A DNA stretch of 64,000 nt, taken from positions 310,001-374,000 of the forward strand of contig NZ_VORT01000001.1 of the NCBI RefSeq assembly GCF_007997155.1, given 5' to 3'. This document shows, in pieces, positions 9,257 to 17,522 of the stretch. The notes under the pieces were generated by a model, which saw only the letters and a list, made by a program, of their open reading frames with translations, ran no database searches and had not been told where the DNA came from. The position numbers and the translations under genes are program-made. Position 1 is the first letter of the stretch. Every line of letters begins with the position of its first letter. Origin of the DNA: Aequorivita antarctica. GTDB taxonomy: Bacteria; Bacteroidota; Bacteroidia; Flavobacteriales; Flavobacteriaceae.

Positions 9257-9264
9257 TACATTTG
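9257..9264 (+). promoter_or_regulatory. TAnnTTTG -7 box before the 9269 gene
   Basis: TACATTTG fits the Bacteroidota -7 consensus TAnnTTTG. It ends 4 nt before the GTG at 9269, so transcription would begin at or almost at the start codon. I see no convincing TTG -33 element about 19 nt upstream. Confidence 0.5.
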
Positions 9265-9268
9265 CGGG

Positions 9269-9625
9269 GTGAATACTGTTGAAAAATATATAGGTAGGTT
9301 GCTACTCTCGATGGCCGTTTTCTTGGTATTCGGGAATGTGGCTTTGGCTAGTGAGACTTTTACATATAAGGGTAAGACAGCAGCTATTTCCGAACTTCAG
9401 AATGATGACCAAAAACCCTTCGTGTTTAACGAGGTTTCCATTGGCGAAGTTTCGCAGACCGTTTCACAAAACGAATATACAGGCCTAGGGTTTAATGGAA
9501 TGTTCAATTCCAGTCAGGATTTTTCTGACGCTCGCGTTTCTTCATTATACAATTCTTCTTATTTATTAAAAGATAAACGGGAGCTCATCTTCCGACATTT
9601 GTTTCCATTCCACTTTTTTTGGTAA
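9269..9625 (+). CDS. Small secreted protein of unknown function
   Basis: A 118-residue protein with a GTG start and an N-terminal signal-like segment (RLLLSMAVFLVFGNVALA, cleavage probably near ALA-SE). The mature part is polar, and the C-terminus is strikingly aromatic and histidine-containing (FRHLFPFHFFW). I recognise no domain. It lies 45 nt after hemB with its own TAnnTTTG box. The GTG start is chosen because it gives the signal peptide. It could be a lineage-specific envelope protein; the frame itself is moderately supported by codon character and the signal sequence. Confidence 0.6.
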   Translation: MNTVEKYIGRLLLSMAVFLVFGNVALASETFTYKGKTAAISELQNDDQKPFVFNEVSIGEVSQTVSQNEYTGLGFNGMFNSSQDFSDARVSSLYNSSYLLKDKRELIFRHLFPFHFFW

Positions 9626-9707
9626 ATTTTTGATGATTTTTCGATGTGCTTGAATTGATTTTCAAACACTTATTTATTCAAAATTATTCATCTTAAAATT
9701 ATTCAAT

Positions 9708-10178
9708 ATGGAATTTAGCTCAACCCTTGTGGGTATTATTATTACAGTAGTTATGTTAGTGCCAGTTATTTTTTTGATTATGAACTCTTCCGGCACGGAC
9801 AGTAAAGTGAAAAAATCTGTTACGAAGCTTTCACAGAGCAACGGAATCAATTTGAAAACCATTGACGTAATTGGCAATTGTGTAATTGGTGTGGACGAAG
9901 TTTCAAAAAAGTTGGTTTACACTTCAAAAAGAAGTCCTTCGGTAGATTTTAAAATTGTAAACATGGAGGATGTTAAGGACTGTCGCGCAAAAAGCATCAA
10001 GCAAACCAATAAAACCCTTGACTGGGTTGGACTGGAAATTGTGGAGAAAGCTGGCAGACTTGAAATACCTTTTTATAACGAGCACGATGAAAACGAACTT
10101 TCACAGGACCCGTTTGTTTGTCTTCAAGATGCAAAACGTTGGGAGAATACATTGAGGCCGCTCTTGAAGGCTTCCTAA
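9708..10178 (+). CDS. Conserved hypothetical protein with one N-terminal membrane helix
   Basis: A 156-residue protein. Residues about 7-26 form one membrane helix (LVGIIITVVMLVPVIFLIM); the rest is a soluble domain with strand-rich segments such as IDVIGNCVIGVDEVSKKLVY and ends in KRWENTLRPLLKAS. No known domain is recognised. The positive charge after the helix suggests the C-terminal domain is cytoplasmic. It is followed by a clear terminator (10188-10218) and is probably a single-gene unit. Confidence 0.75.
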   Translation: MEFSSTLVGIIITVVMLVPVIFLIMNSSGTDSKVKKSVTKLSQSNGINLKTIDVIGNCVIGVDEVSKKLVYTSKRSPSVDFKIVNMEDVKDCRAKSIKQTNKTLDWVGLEIVEKAGRLEIPFYNEHDENELSQDPFVCLQDAKRWENTLRPLLKAS

Positions 10179-10187
10179 AAATTGTTT

Positions 10188-10218
10188 TAAAAACCGTCCA
10201 ATGTGGCGGTTTTTTTTT
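10188..10218 (+). terminator. Intrinsic terminator after 9708-10178
   Basis: An AAAAACCGTC arm pairs with GGCGGTTTTT (one G-T wobble), followed by a run of nine T. Confidence 0.85.
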
Positions 10219-10289
10219 GCAATTAACAAAGTGTTTCGACTAAAACAGTTTCTAAATCTTTATTTTAGGGGAAAATTATTTTATCCACT

Positions 10290-11390
10290 ATGACCTTACT
10301 GATTGTTTATGCGGTTCTTTCTATTTTCTTTTCGTTTTTATGCTCCATTCTGGAGGCCGCGCTGCTGAGTTTTACACCAACGTATTTACGGATGAAGACC
10401 CAAGATGGAAAGGCGTATGCAAAGACCTTGACGAATTTTAAAAAAGACATAGACAAGCCGTTGATAGCGATATTAACGCTGAATACTATTGCGCACACTG
10501 TGGGTGCGATATTAGTTGGGGTTGAGGCAGAGAAGTTACCCTATAAAATAGACCTTTTTGGGATGAACATTGTGGGGATTGTTTCGGCAATCATGACGAT
10601 GCTTATTTTAGTGGTTTCAGAAATAATCCCGAAAACTATTGGTGCAACCTACTGGAAAAAACTCGGTCCTTTTACGGCAATGTTTTTAAACGTGATTATT
10701 TTTCCATTGAAATATACGGGACTACTTTGGTTGTTAATGCTCATAACTCGCCTTGTTGGGAAATCTGCTCACGTTAGCACGATGAGTAGGGAGGAATTTA
10801 TGGCCATAACAGATGCAGCTGAAGAAGAAGGGGTTTTTGAGGAAAGCGAAACAACGGTTATTAAAAACCTCTTGGTTTTTAAAAGTGTACAAGCTAAGGA
10901 TGTGATGACACCTTTTACGGTTGTAACCCTCGAGGATGAAACGATGAGTTTAGAAAATTTTCACCAAAACCATAAAAGTTTGCGATTTTCGCGGATTCCT
11001 CTTTATAAAGGTAAGAGCCATAACATAACAGGGTTTGTACTTCGGGATGATATTTTAGAGGAAATTGTGGAAGATCGCGGCGACAAACTTTTAAGCGATT
11101 TGAAACGAGATATTTTTGTTATTGCTGCTGAAAAACCAATTCCGGAACTTTTTGAAACGTTTATAAAACAACGGGTTCATATTGCTTCTGTGGTGGATGA
11201 TTTTGGGAACACAATAGGTGTGGTAACGATGGAAGACATTATTGAAACCTTGTTGGGTCTTGAAATAATGGATGAGAGCGATAATATTGAGGATATGCAA
11301 CTGCAGGCTAGAAAAAATTGGGAAAAACGCGCTAAGCGGATGGGAATACAACTGAATGAAAATCTAGAACCCAAAAAGGAAGACGAATAA
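10290..11390 (+). CDS. CNNM (DUF21) and CBS-domain membrane protein
   Basis: A 366-residue member of the CNNM/CorC-type divalent-cation transport family. The N-terminal DUF21 domain (about 1-175) has hydrophobic segments near residues 3-25, 62-80, 90-115 and 130-155, with the family motifs ILEAALLSFTP and VVSEIIPKTIGA. A CBS pair follows (about 195-325; VMTPFTVVTL and VVTMEDIIETLLG). The C-terminal CorC_HlyC domain of longer relatives is absent, so this is the short form. Mg2+ or Co2+ export is the usual proposal. The TAA stop shares one base with the ATG of ogt. Confidence 0.9.
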   Translation: MTLLIVYAVLSIFFSFLCSILEAALLSFTPTYLRMKTQDGKAYAKTLTNFKKDIDKPLIAILTLNTIAHTVGAILVGVEAEKLPYKIDLFGMNIVGIVSAIMTMLILVVSEIIPKTIGATYWKKLGPFTAMFLNVIIFPLKYTGLLWLLMLITRLVGKSAHVSTMSREEFMAITDAAEEEGVFEESETTVIKNLLVFKSVQAKDVMTPFTVVTLEDETMSLENFHQNHKSLRFSRIPLYKGKSHNITGFVLRDDILEEIVEDRGDKLLSDLKRDIFVIAAEKPIPELFETFIKQRVHIASVVDDFGNTIGVVTMEDIIETLLGLEIMDESDNIEDMQLQARKNWEKRAKRMGIQLNENLEPKKEDE

Positions 11391-11866
11391 TGAAAATTGT
11401 TTTTATAAATACACCCGTGGGGATTTTGGAATTGAAAGGAGATGTTGAGGGCTTGGCATCTGTTTTTTTTAAAGATATTGATAAAGTTGAGGTTTCAAGT
11501 AAGATTCCAAAAGAATTGAAAGATGCGGTTGTGCAGCTTGAGGAATATTTTGAAGGGAAGCGGAAGGAATTCAGTTTAAAGCTTTCTCCTGAAGGGACTG
11601 ATTTTCAGAAGCGGGTTTGGAAGCAATTGGAAGAAATACCTTTTGGAAAAACCACAAGCTATCAACAAATGGCGAACAAGTTGGGTGATCCGAAGGTGAT
11701 TCGGGCGGCGGCTTCTGCCAATGGGAAGAATCCTATTTCAATTATAATTCCCTGCCATCGTGTTATTGGTAGTGATGGCTCGCTAACAGGTTATGCAGGG
11801 GGATTGCATCGAAAAAAGTGGTTGTTGGAATTTGAAAGTCCGTCACAACAGCAATCTTTGTTTTAA
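11390..11866 (+). CDS. ogt: Methylated-DNA--protein-cysteine methyltransferase
   Basis: Suicide DNA repair protein that takes the methyl group from O6-methylguanine onto its own cysteine. The 158 residues include the active-site motif IIPCHRVIG with acceptor Cys122, and the helix-turn-helix region TTSYQQMANKLGDPKVIRAA upstream. The N-terminal half is the short RNase-H-like lobe. It overlaps the preceding CNNM gene by one base and directly abuts the following serine hydrolase gene, so the three form a unit. Confidence 0.95.
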   Translation: MKIVFINTPVGILELKGDVEGLASVFFKDIDKVEVSSKIPKELKDAVVQLEEYFEGKRKEFSLKLSPEGTDFQKRVWKQLEEIPFGKTTSYQQMANKLGDPKVIRAAASANGKNPISIIIPCHRVIGSDGSLTGYAGGLHRKKWLLEFESPSQQQSLF

Positions 11867-13015
11867 ATGAGGCGGGTCAAGAAATTCTTTAAGTGGGTTT
11901 TTATACTACTGATTACTTTTGTAATTGGACTTTACGTTACAGGTTATGGCTATATTTTAAAAGGGGTTTGGGTGGTTTATCTTCACGGGCACACTACTGC
12001 ATATATCGACGATTTCAAATTTTTCAAAACAGAAGAAATTCCTGCAAGCACCGACCCGCAGCCTTGGCCCATTCATAAAAATTACAACTCTGTTGAGGCT
12101 ACCCAAGCACTTTCTGAAATGAACGATACGTTGGGGACGATTGCTTTTTTGATTATAAAGAATGATAGTATTTGGTTTGAAAAATATTTTGATGGTTTTG
12201 GAAATGACTCGCAGACCAATTCTTTTTCTATGGCGAAGAGTATTACCTCTGCAATGCTGGGGAAGGCTATAGATGATGGTCTTATAAAAAGTTTGGAGCA
12301 GCCAGTGAGCGATTTTTATCCGCAGTATGCAGGAACTGGTTTAACGGTGGGCGATCTTTCCTCTATGGCTTCGGGCTTAGATTGGGATGAATCGTATTCC
12401 AATCCGTTTGGAATGACCGCGCGGGCATACTATGACAGCGATTTAGCCAAAACTATTTTGAAAATGAAAGTGGTTGATACACCGGGTGTGCACTACAAAT
12501 ATTTAAGTGGAAATACCGAGCTTTTGGCGATGGTGATTCAGAAAGATACGAAGCAGCAGTTGGCAGATTATTTATACGAAAGTTTTTGGCAACCGCTGGG
12601 CGCAGAAAATTCCGCAATTTGGCAGGTGGATGATGATGAAAGCAGATTGGCAAAAGCGTATTGCTGTATTGGAAGCAACGCAAGGGATTTTGCGCGTTTC
12701 GGAAAACTTTATAAAGATTACGGCAAGTGGAAAGGCCAACAAATTTTGGATTCTGCTTTTGTGGCGAAATCCATTACGCCACGTTTTGCCAAAAGTCCAG
12801 AATACGGTTATGGGTTTTGGCTGAGTGATTTTTTGGGGAAGAACATTTTTGCGATGCGGGGAATTCTAGGGCAGTACGTTATTGTGGTTCCCGAGGATGA
12901 TTTGATTATTGTTCGATTGGGCCACCAACGAGGCAATAAAACTACTTTACCTTTTAGTTCTGATTTTTATGTTTACATTGAAGAAGCCTATAAGATGCTT
13001 GGTGAAAATCAATAA
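11867..13015 (+). CDS. Membrane-anchored serine hydrolase, class C beta-lactamase fold
   Basis: A 382-residue member of the beta-lactamase/transpeptidase-like superfamily. An N-terminal hydrophobic segment (about residues 10-30) anchors or exports it. The SxxK nucleophile motif is SMAK (Ser121, Lys124), and the Y-x-N-type element appears as YLSGN about 90 residues later. GYGFWLSDF near residue 320 is typical of this group. The substrate is unknown: D-Ala peptides and esters are possible, and a true beta-lactamase is less likely. It starts immediately after the ogt stop. Confidence 0.87.
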   Translation: MRRVKKFFKWVFILLITFVIGLYVTGYGYILKGVWVVYLHGHTTAYIDDFKFFKTEEIPASTDPQPWPIHKNYNSVEATQALSEMNDTLGTIAFLIIKNDSIWFEKYFDGFGNDSQTNSFSMAKSITSAMLGKAIDDGLIKSLEQPVSDFYPQYAGTGLTVGDLSSMASGLDWDESYSNPFGMTARAYYDSDLAKTILKMKVVDTPGVHYKYLSGNTELLAMVIQKDTKQQLADYLYESFWQPLGAENSAIWQVDDDESRLAKAYCCIGSNARDFARFGKLYKDYGKWKGQQILDSAFVAKSITPRFAKSPEYGYGFWLSDFLGKNIFAMRGILGQYVIVVPEDDLIIVRLGHQRGNKTTLPFSSDFYVYIEEAYKMLGENQ

Positions 13016-13059
13016 TTTTTCGTATTTTTAAAGTTCTCCCCGATTGAAATTTTCAAATT

Positions 13060-13773
13060 ATGATTAAGCGAATAAACTTGGAACATATCCTCTTCCTGGA
13101 TATTGAAACCGTTCCGGAATACGAAAATTTTGACGAACTTGATGATACTTCAAAAACGCTATGGGAGTTGAAAAGCCAATATCAACGAAAGGACGATATT
13201 TCTGCCGAAGATTTTTATGAACGCGCTGGTATTTGGGCAGAGTTTGGAAAAATTGTCTGTATTTCCGTAGGTTATTTTGTGTTGAAAGGAGATGTTCGCA
13301 ATTTTCGTGTGACCAGTTTTCACGGCGATGAAGTGAAAATTTTGAAAGATTTTAAAACACTGCTCGAAACCCATTTCAACAAACCACACCATGTGCTTTG
13401 TGCACATAACGGCAAGGAATTTGACTTTCCTTATATTGCCCGAAGAATGATAATCAATAGCATTGACATTCCTTTCAAACTTGACCTTTTTGGTAAAAAA
13501 CCTTGGGAAGTCCCGCATTTGGATACGCTGGAACTATGGAAGTTTGGCGATTACAAAACTTTTACTTCACTTAAATTAATGGCTCACGTTTTAGGCATTC
13601 CTTCACCAAAAGACGATATTGATGGCAGCCAGGTGCGCAGTGTTTATTACGAAGAAAAAGATATTGATAGGATTATTATTTACTGTGAAAAAGACACAAT
13701 TACCGTTGCCCAGATTCTTTTGCGGCTTCGGAATGAGGAGATTTTAAATGAAGACGAAATACTTTCGGTTTAA
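13060..13773 (+). CDS. Predicted PolB-like 3'-5' exonuclease
   Basis: A 237-residue protein of the DnaQ-like exonuclease superfamily, of the stand-alone type related to DNA polymerase B proofreading domains. The three exonuclease motifs are visible: FLDIETVP (Exo I, Asp-Glu pair), CAHNGKEFDFPYIARR (Exo II) and YCEKDTITVAQILL (Exo III). A role in DNA repair or nucleic-acid trimming is inferred from the family. No polymerase domain is attached. It stands 44 nt after the serine hydrolase gene. Confidence 0.9.
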   Translation: MIKRINLEHILFLDIETVPEYENFDELDDTSKTLWELKSQYQRKDDISAEDFYERAGIWAEFGKIVCISVGYFVLKGDVRNFRVTSFHGDEVKILKDFKTLLETHFNKPHHVLCAHNGKEFDFPYIARRMIINSIDIPFKLDLFGKKPWEVPHLDTLELWKFGDYKTFTSLKLMAHVLGIPSPKDDIDGSQVRSVYYEEKDIDRIIIYCEKDTITVAQILLRLRNEEILNEDEILSV

Positions 13774-13857
13774 TCTGATTGTTACGGAATAACTTCAACA
13801 GTGTGGTTTTCTATTTATTTTTTAGTAGATTTATCAGCCATATTAAAAACCCGTTTT

Positions 13858-14256
13858 ATGACAATTTCAAGATTCAATCCAAAACCATTTATGATAGCAA
13901 TGCTTGTTGCGGCCCCCTTATTTATTGCATGTAAGGATAAAGCAACCCCAGCAGAAGGAACAATAAATACACCCCAAGAAGCAACCCTTGAACAAAAAAA
14001 ACAAGCGTTGCAAAATGTTGCACCCACGTCAACACAAACAACAAATAACACATCTTCAAGTGGCAACCTAGCATTAAATCCTGCACACGGGCAACCAGGG
14101 CACGATTGTGCTATTCCTGTTGGTGCGCCTTTAGATGGAAGCGGAGCTTCTTCTAGTACCGCCAGTCCTATACAAGCATCAGGTGGTTCAGGTATAAACC
14201 CAGCACACGGTCAGCCTGGACACAGATGTGATATAAAAGTGGGAGACCCGCTTTAA
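13858..14256 (+). CDS. Lipoprotein with duplicated NPAHGQPGHxCxI motif
   Basis: A 132-residue predicted lipoprotein, taking the ATG at 13858. The lipobox PLFIAC puts the lipidated cysteine near residue 25. The mature part is low-complexity (Thr/Ser/Asn/Gln) and carries two nearly identical boxes: NPAHGQPGHDCAIPVGAPL and NPAHGQPGHRCDIKVGDPL. Each box has two His and one Cys, which suggests metal or haem binding, but no such function is established here. The frame stays open back to a GTG at 13801, but that start would bury the signal peptide. A very strong terminator follows at once. Confidence 0.8.
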   Translation: MTISRFNPKPFMIAMLVAAPLFIACKDKATPAEGTINTPQEATLEQKKQALQNVAPTSTQTTNNTSSSGNLALNPAHGQPGHDCAIPVGAPLDGSGASSSTASPIQASGGSGINPAHGQPGHRCDIKVGDPL

Positions 14257-14274
14257 AAATTTTGTACAGATAAA

Positions 14275-14310
14275 AAGACGGCCCGTTTCAATTTTGAAAC
14301 GGGCCGTCTT
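14275..14310. terminator. Perfect bidirectional terminator between convergent genes
   Basis: Arms of 17 nt (AAGACGGCCCGTTTCAA and its exact complement) surround a 2-base centre. It lies between the convergent lipoprotein gene (+) and the M4 protease gene (-), with A/T-rich flanks on both sides, so it can stop transcription in both directions. Confidence 0.92.
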
Positions 14311-14329
14311 ATTTATTAATATTAACTAA

Positions 14330-17300
14330 TTACTCTTTCACAAAACGTTTCATGAGTTTGTTGTTGTCAGAATTTACTTCAAGCATGTAAACACCACTTT
14401 GCAATGATGAAACATTTAAGCTTTCTGTAAACGAACCTTTACTAACTACCTGACCCATTACGTTATAGATTACATAATCTTTTCCTGTTGCGTCAACCAA
14501 CGAAATATTTAAGGTGTGTTTTGCAGGATTCGGATAGATTGACATATCTGAATTGTTGAAGCCAGTATCCCCTGTAATGCCTTGATTAACAGAATTACTG
14601 ATAGTTACAGTATAATCCTCCACTTCGCCATAGGTGAATGTTTCACAAGGAGATGGGTTTGCGTTGTATTTCATAGTAACACGCATTCTTGTTGCTCCAG
14701 AAAGTGCAGATGTTGGCACTGTGAAACTTCCAGAGATTGGAGAAGCTGTAGTTCTTGAACGTGAATATACTTGTTCGCCAGAATCATCAAAATCACCATC
14801 TTGGTTATAGTCAATCCATACTCTGTATGCCTCACTATATTTACTTCCAGTCCATTTTGGAGTAATAGTAATTGTGTTACTACTTCCTTTTGCCAGCGCA
14901 GTAGAAATGCTTGTGAAATTTGCATAACCGCCATTATTACCAGAAAGGTTGTTGATACTTCCCAGCTGAACTCTGTCTATGTATTCATCATTTGTATTGT
15001 TTCCTTGTGAAGAACAATAGGTTATAGTATTTGAAAGTGTTGTAACGTTTACGGTATTGCTATAACCAGAATTGTTACCTGCCGCATCGTGCGCACGAAC
15101 TTTAAATGAATATGCAGTTGAAGGAGTCAATCCAGTAATGTTTGCTGAAGTTCCTGTAACGCTTCCTAAATTTGTACTGCCTTGGAACACATCATAACCT
15201 GTAACCCCCACATTGTCTGTGGAAGCATTCCACGAAAGTGTAAGTGTTGTCTGTGCTATGCTTGAAGCTACCAAGCTCGATGGTGCGGTTGGAGCCTGAG
15301 TATCTGGTCCAGCACCTCCCAAGTTGATGGTATAGTCTTCCACTTCACCATAACTGAAAGTTTCACAAGAAGTTGGAATTCCATTGTATTTCATAGAAAC
15401 ACGCATTCTTGTTTCTCCGCCAACAGTTCCTGAAGGTACTGTGAATGTTCCACTGTTAGGAGTGTTTTTTGAAGCGGCTTTGGACCAAACCAATTCGCCT
15501 GCATCGCCAAAATCACCATCCCCATTATAGTCAATCCATACTGCGTAACCTTCGTTATAAACGGTTCCAGTCCAAGTAGGAGTAACGATAACTGTATAAG
15601 CAGAACCTTCATTTAAAGAAGTAGATATACTTGTAAAATCTGAATAAAGCTGCGCGCCAGAAGCATTATTTATTGTGTTTAACTGTACACGGCTTATGTA
15701 TTCATCATTCACGTTATTTCCTTGTGAAGCACAATAGTTGCTTCCACCGCCACCGCCACCGTAAGCAGCGCCAACGCCAACAGCGTACCAAGCGTTTGTG
15801 GTTGCAATTTCTTCGGCACTATCAACACCGTATAAATCTCTCGCTGCTTGAATTGCACCATTTCTGGCGTCGCTGTACTGCGAATTTGAATTCAGGTAAA
15901 CGGTAAGATTTCTATAAGCAATTGCACCCGCTTTGTCCATTCCAATTCCGGTAACATTGTAGCTGTCTCCTTTATCGTTTGTACCACTTTTACCTACGCT
16001 CAAAACATAATACCAAAAGTTTTGTACCCCAGAGTTGGTATGTACTCCACCACTGTCGGCTGAGCCAGAATACCAATTGGTTCCTTGATAAGTATCAGGA
16101 TCTCCATAAGCGTTCGGATTGCTCATAGAACGCAATGCACCTCCGCTTCCGCCAGCACCAATGTCATCGCCCATTAGCCAGTCATTGGTTCCTGAAGCAA
16201 ATTTTTCAATAGATTCACCAAAAATATCTGAAAACGATTCGTTCAAAGCTCCAGATTGGTAGCTATAAACAAGGTTTGCGGAATATTCAGTCACACCGTG
16301 AGTAATTTCGTGACCGCAAATATCCAATGAAACCAATGGCCCATAATTGGTGCCATCGCCATCACCATAAGTCATACGGCTTCCGTCCCAAAAAGCATTT
16401 ACATAGTTAGAGGAATAGCTCACGTAAGATTTAATAACACCGCCAGTGTTATTATAAGAGTTTCTTCCGTAATTCTGTGAAAAGTATTTATAAGTTTTCT
16501 CAGCTCCAAAATGCGCCTGAACACCAGTTGGGTTCGAAGTAAAGTTTGTTGAACTACTGGTAACATCCACAGCGTTATTATAATTTGTGCTGTTGTTCAA
16601 ATCAAAAGTTTGGATTCCGCCGCCGTCTGCAGTTTGGCGCAAGCGGTATGGACCCGATGCATTGTCTGCAGTAAATGAAACATTGCCGTTGTAAAGGCTA
16701 GTTCCGGTAGCGGGCACGTTGGCATCGTGGATTCTTTTATTCTCCATTATGAATTGCCCAGTTTTGGCATCAATATATACATCAGCTCTGTAAAGGGGAG
16801 CTGTGGCGTAAATGTCAAATTTATATGCCAAACGGTTGGTTTCGGTAATGTTTTCAATTGCAGGGATAATAACCAACTCACCCGTTGGCTTTTTATAGTT
16901 GTCTGCTAATGCAGCTTCTGCAGCGTTCTGCCACATATATTTTGAAGCGCCAACATGTGCAATTGCACTGTTTAAAGCTTGTGAATTACTTATTGATGAT
17001 GTTACATTGAAATCATCAGCAATTGGAAAATAGGCTGAACTTAAGGTTTGAACCGTTCCGTTTTTGCTGCTTAGTGTAACTGTTGCAAATTCAACTTTAA
17101 CACCGTTAAAGTATTGTTGCATTTTTTGGTGTGTAAACCCTAATGGGTCTTGTTCTTGGCTTAGTGTAGTGAAAGAAGTTTGGGAGGAAGGATTTAAAAC
17201 TTCTTTGAAAATTGTAGTGGAGTTTTGAAGCGAATACGATTGTGAAGCATCAAAAACCACAAGACTTGGGGGTTGCTTAACGCTTTTCTTTTCATCGTTT

Positions 17301-17380
17301 TTGTTTTGGGCGGAGACGACCGCAGAAAACGCAAAGATTAATAATGAAAATAGAAAAACGAATTTGTTAATTTTTTTCAT
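14330..17380 (-). CDS. Secreted M4 (thermolysin-family) metalloprotease, T9SS cargo
   Basis: A 1016-residue exported zinc protease. Order of parts: signal peptide (1-25), propeptide of FTP/PepSY type (about 45-200), M4 catalytic domain (about 215-540), GEVED domain 1 (about 550-680), fibronectin type III (about 690-775), GEVED domain 2 (about 785-925), and a T9SS type A sorting signal (about 945-1016, opening SIYPNPAKHTLNIS). Zinc ligands are His357 and His361 of HEITH with catalytic Glu358; the third ligand is Glu381 in GALNESFSD, the same 24-residue spacing as in thermolysin. It is a single-gene unit ending at the strong hairpin at 14275-14310. Probable role: extracellular protein degradation. 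Confidence 0.95.
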   Translation of the reverse strand: MKKINKFVFLFSLLIFAFSAVVSAQNKNDEKKSVKQPPSLVVFDASQSYSLQNSTTIFKEVLNPSSQTSFTTLSQEQDPLGFTHQKMQQYFNGVKVEFATVTLSSKNGTVQTLSSAYFPIADDFNVTSSISNSQALNSAIAHVGASKYMWQNAAEAALADNYKKPTGELVIIPAIENITETNRLAYKFDIYATAPLYRADVYIDAKTGQFIMENKRIHDANVPATGTSLYNGNVSFTADNASGPYRLRQTADGGGIQTFDLNNSTNYNNAVDVTSSSTNFTSNPTGVQAHFGAEKTYKYFSQNYGRNSYNNTGGVIKSYVSYSSNYVNAFWDGSRMTYGDGDGTNYGPLVSLDICGHEITHGVTEYSANLVYSYQSGALNESFSDIFGESIEKFASGTNDWLMGDDIGAGGSGGALRSMSNPNAYGDPDTYQGTNWYSGSADSGGVHTNSGVQNFWYYVLSVGKSGTNDKGDSYNVTGIGMDKAGAIAYRNLTVYLNSNSQYSDARNGAIQAARDLYGVDSAEEIATTNAWYAVGVGAAYGGGGGGSNYCASQGNNVNDEYISRVQLNTINNASGAQLYSDFTSISTSLNEGSAYTVIVTPTWTGTVYNEGYAVWIDYNGDGDFGDAGELVWSKAASKNTPNSGTFTVPSGTVGGETRMRVSMKYNGIPTSCETFSYGEVEDYTINLGGAGPDTQAPTAPSSLVASSIAQTTLTLSWNASTDNVGVTGYDVFQGSTNLGSVTGTSANITGLTPSTAYSFKVRAHDAAGNNSGYSNTVNVTTLSNTITYCSSQGNNTNDEYIDRVQLGSINNLSGNNGGYANFTSISTALAKGSSNTITITPKWTGSKYSEAYRVWIDYNQDGDFDDSGEQVYSRSRTTASPISGSFTVPTSALSGATRMRVTMKYNANPSPCETFTYGEVEDYTVTISNSVNQGITGDTGFNNSDMSIYPNPAKHTLNISLVDATGKDYVIYNVMGQVVSKGSFTESLNVSSLQSGVYMLEVNSDNNKLMKRFVKE

Positions 17381-17509
17381 AATAAATAAGATTTAGTGAA
17401 TAAAAAGGATTGTTGTTTTATTAAAAACACTTAAATGAACGAAAAAATTCGATTAAATGAAATTATATTCGATGAACTACAGTTAAAGTTATAATCACTT
17501 TGATTGTAT

Positions 17510-17517
17510 TACCTTTG
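17510..17517 (+). promoter_or_regulatory. TAnnTTTG -7 box before the ABC gene
   Basis: TACCTTTG fits the -7 consensus and ends 5 nt before the ATG at 17523, again implying a very short or absent leader. No clear -33 TTG is present at the expected distance. Confidence 0.5.
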
Positions 17518-17522
17518 AAATA

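Noticed and set aside
13801-13857. GTG 13801 as start of the His/Cys lipoprotein
   Set aside because: It would place 19 extra residues in front of a good lipoprotein signal peptide; the ATG at 13858 fits better.
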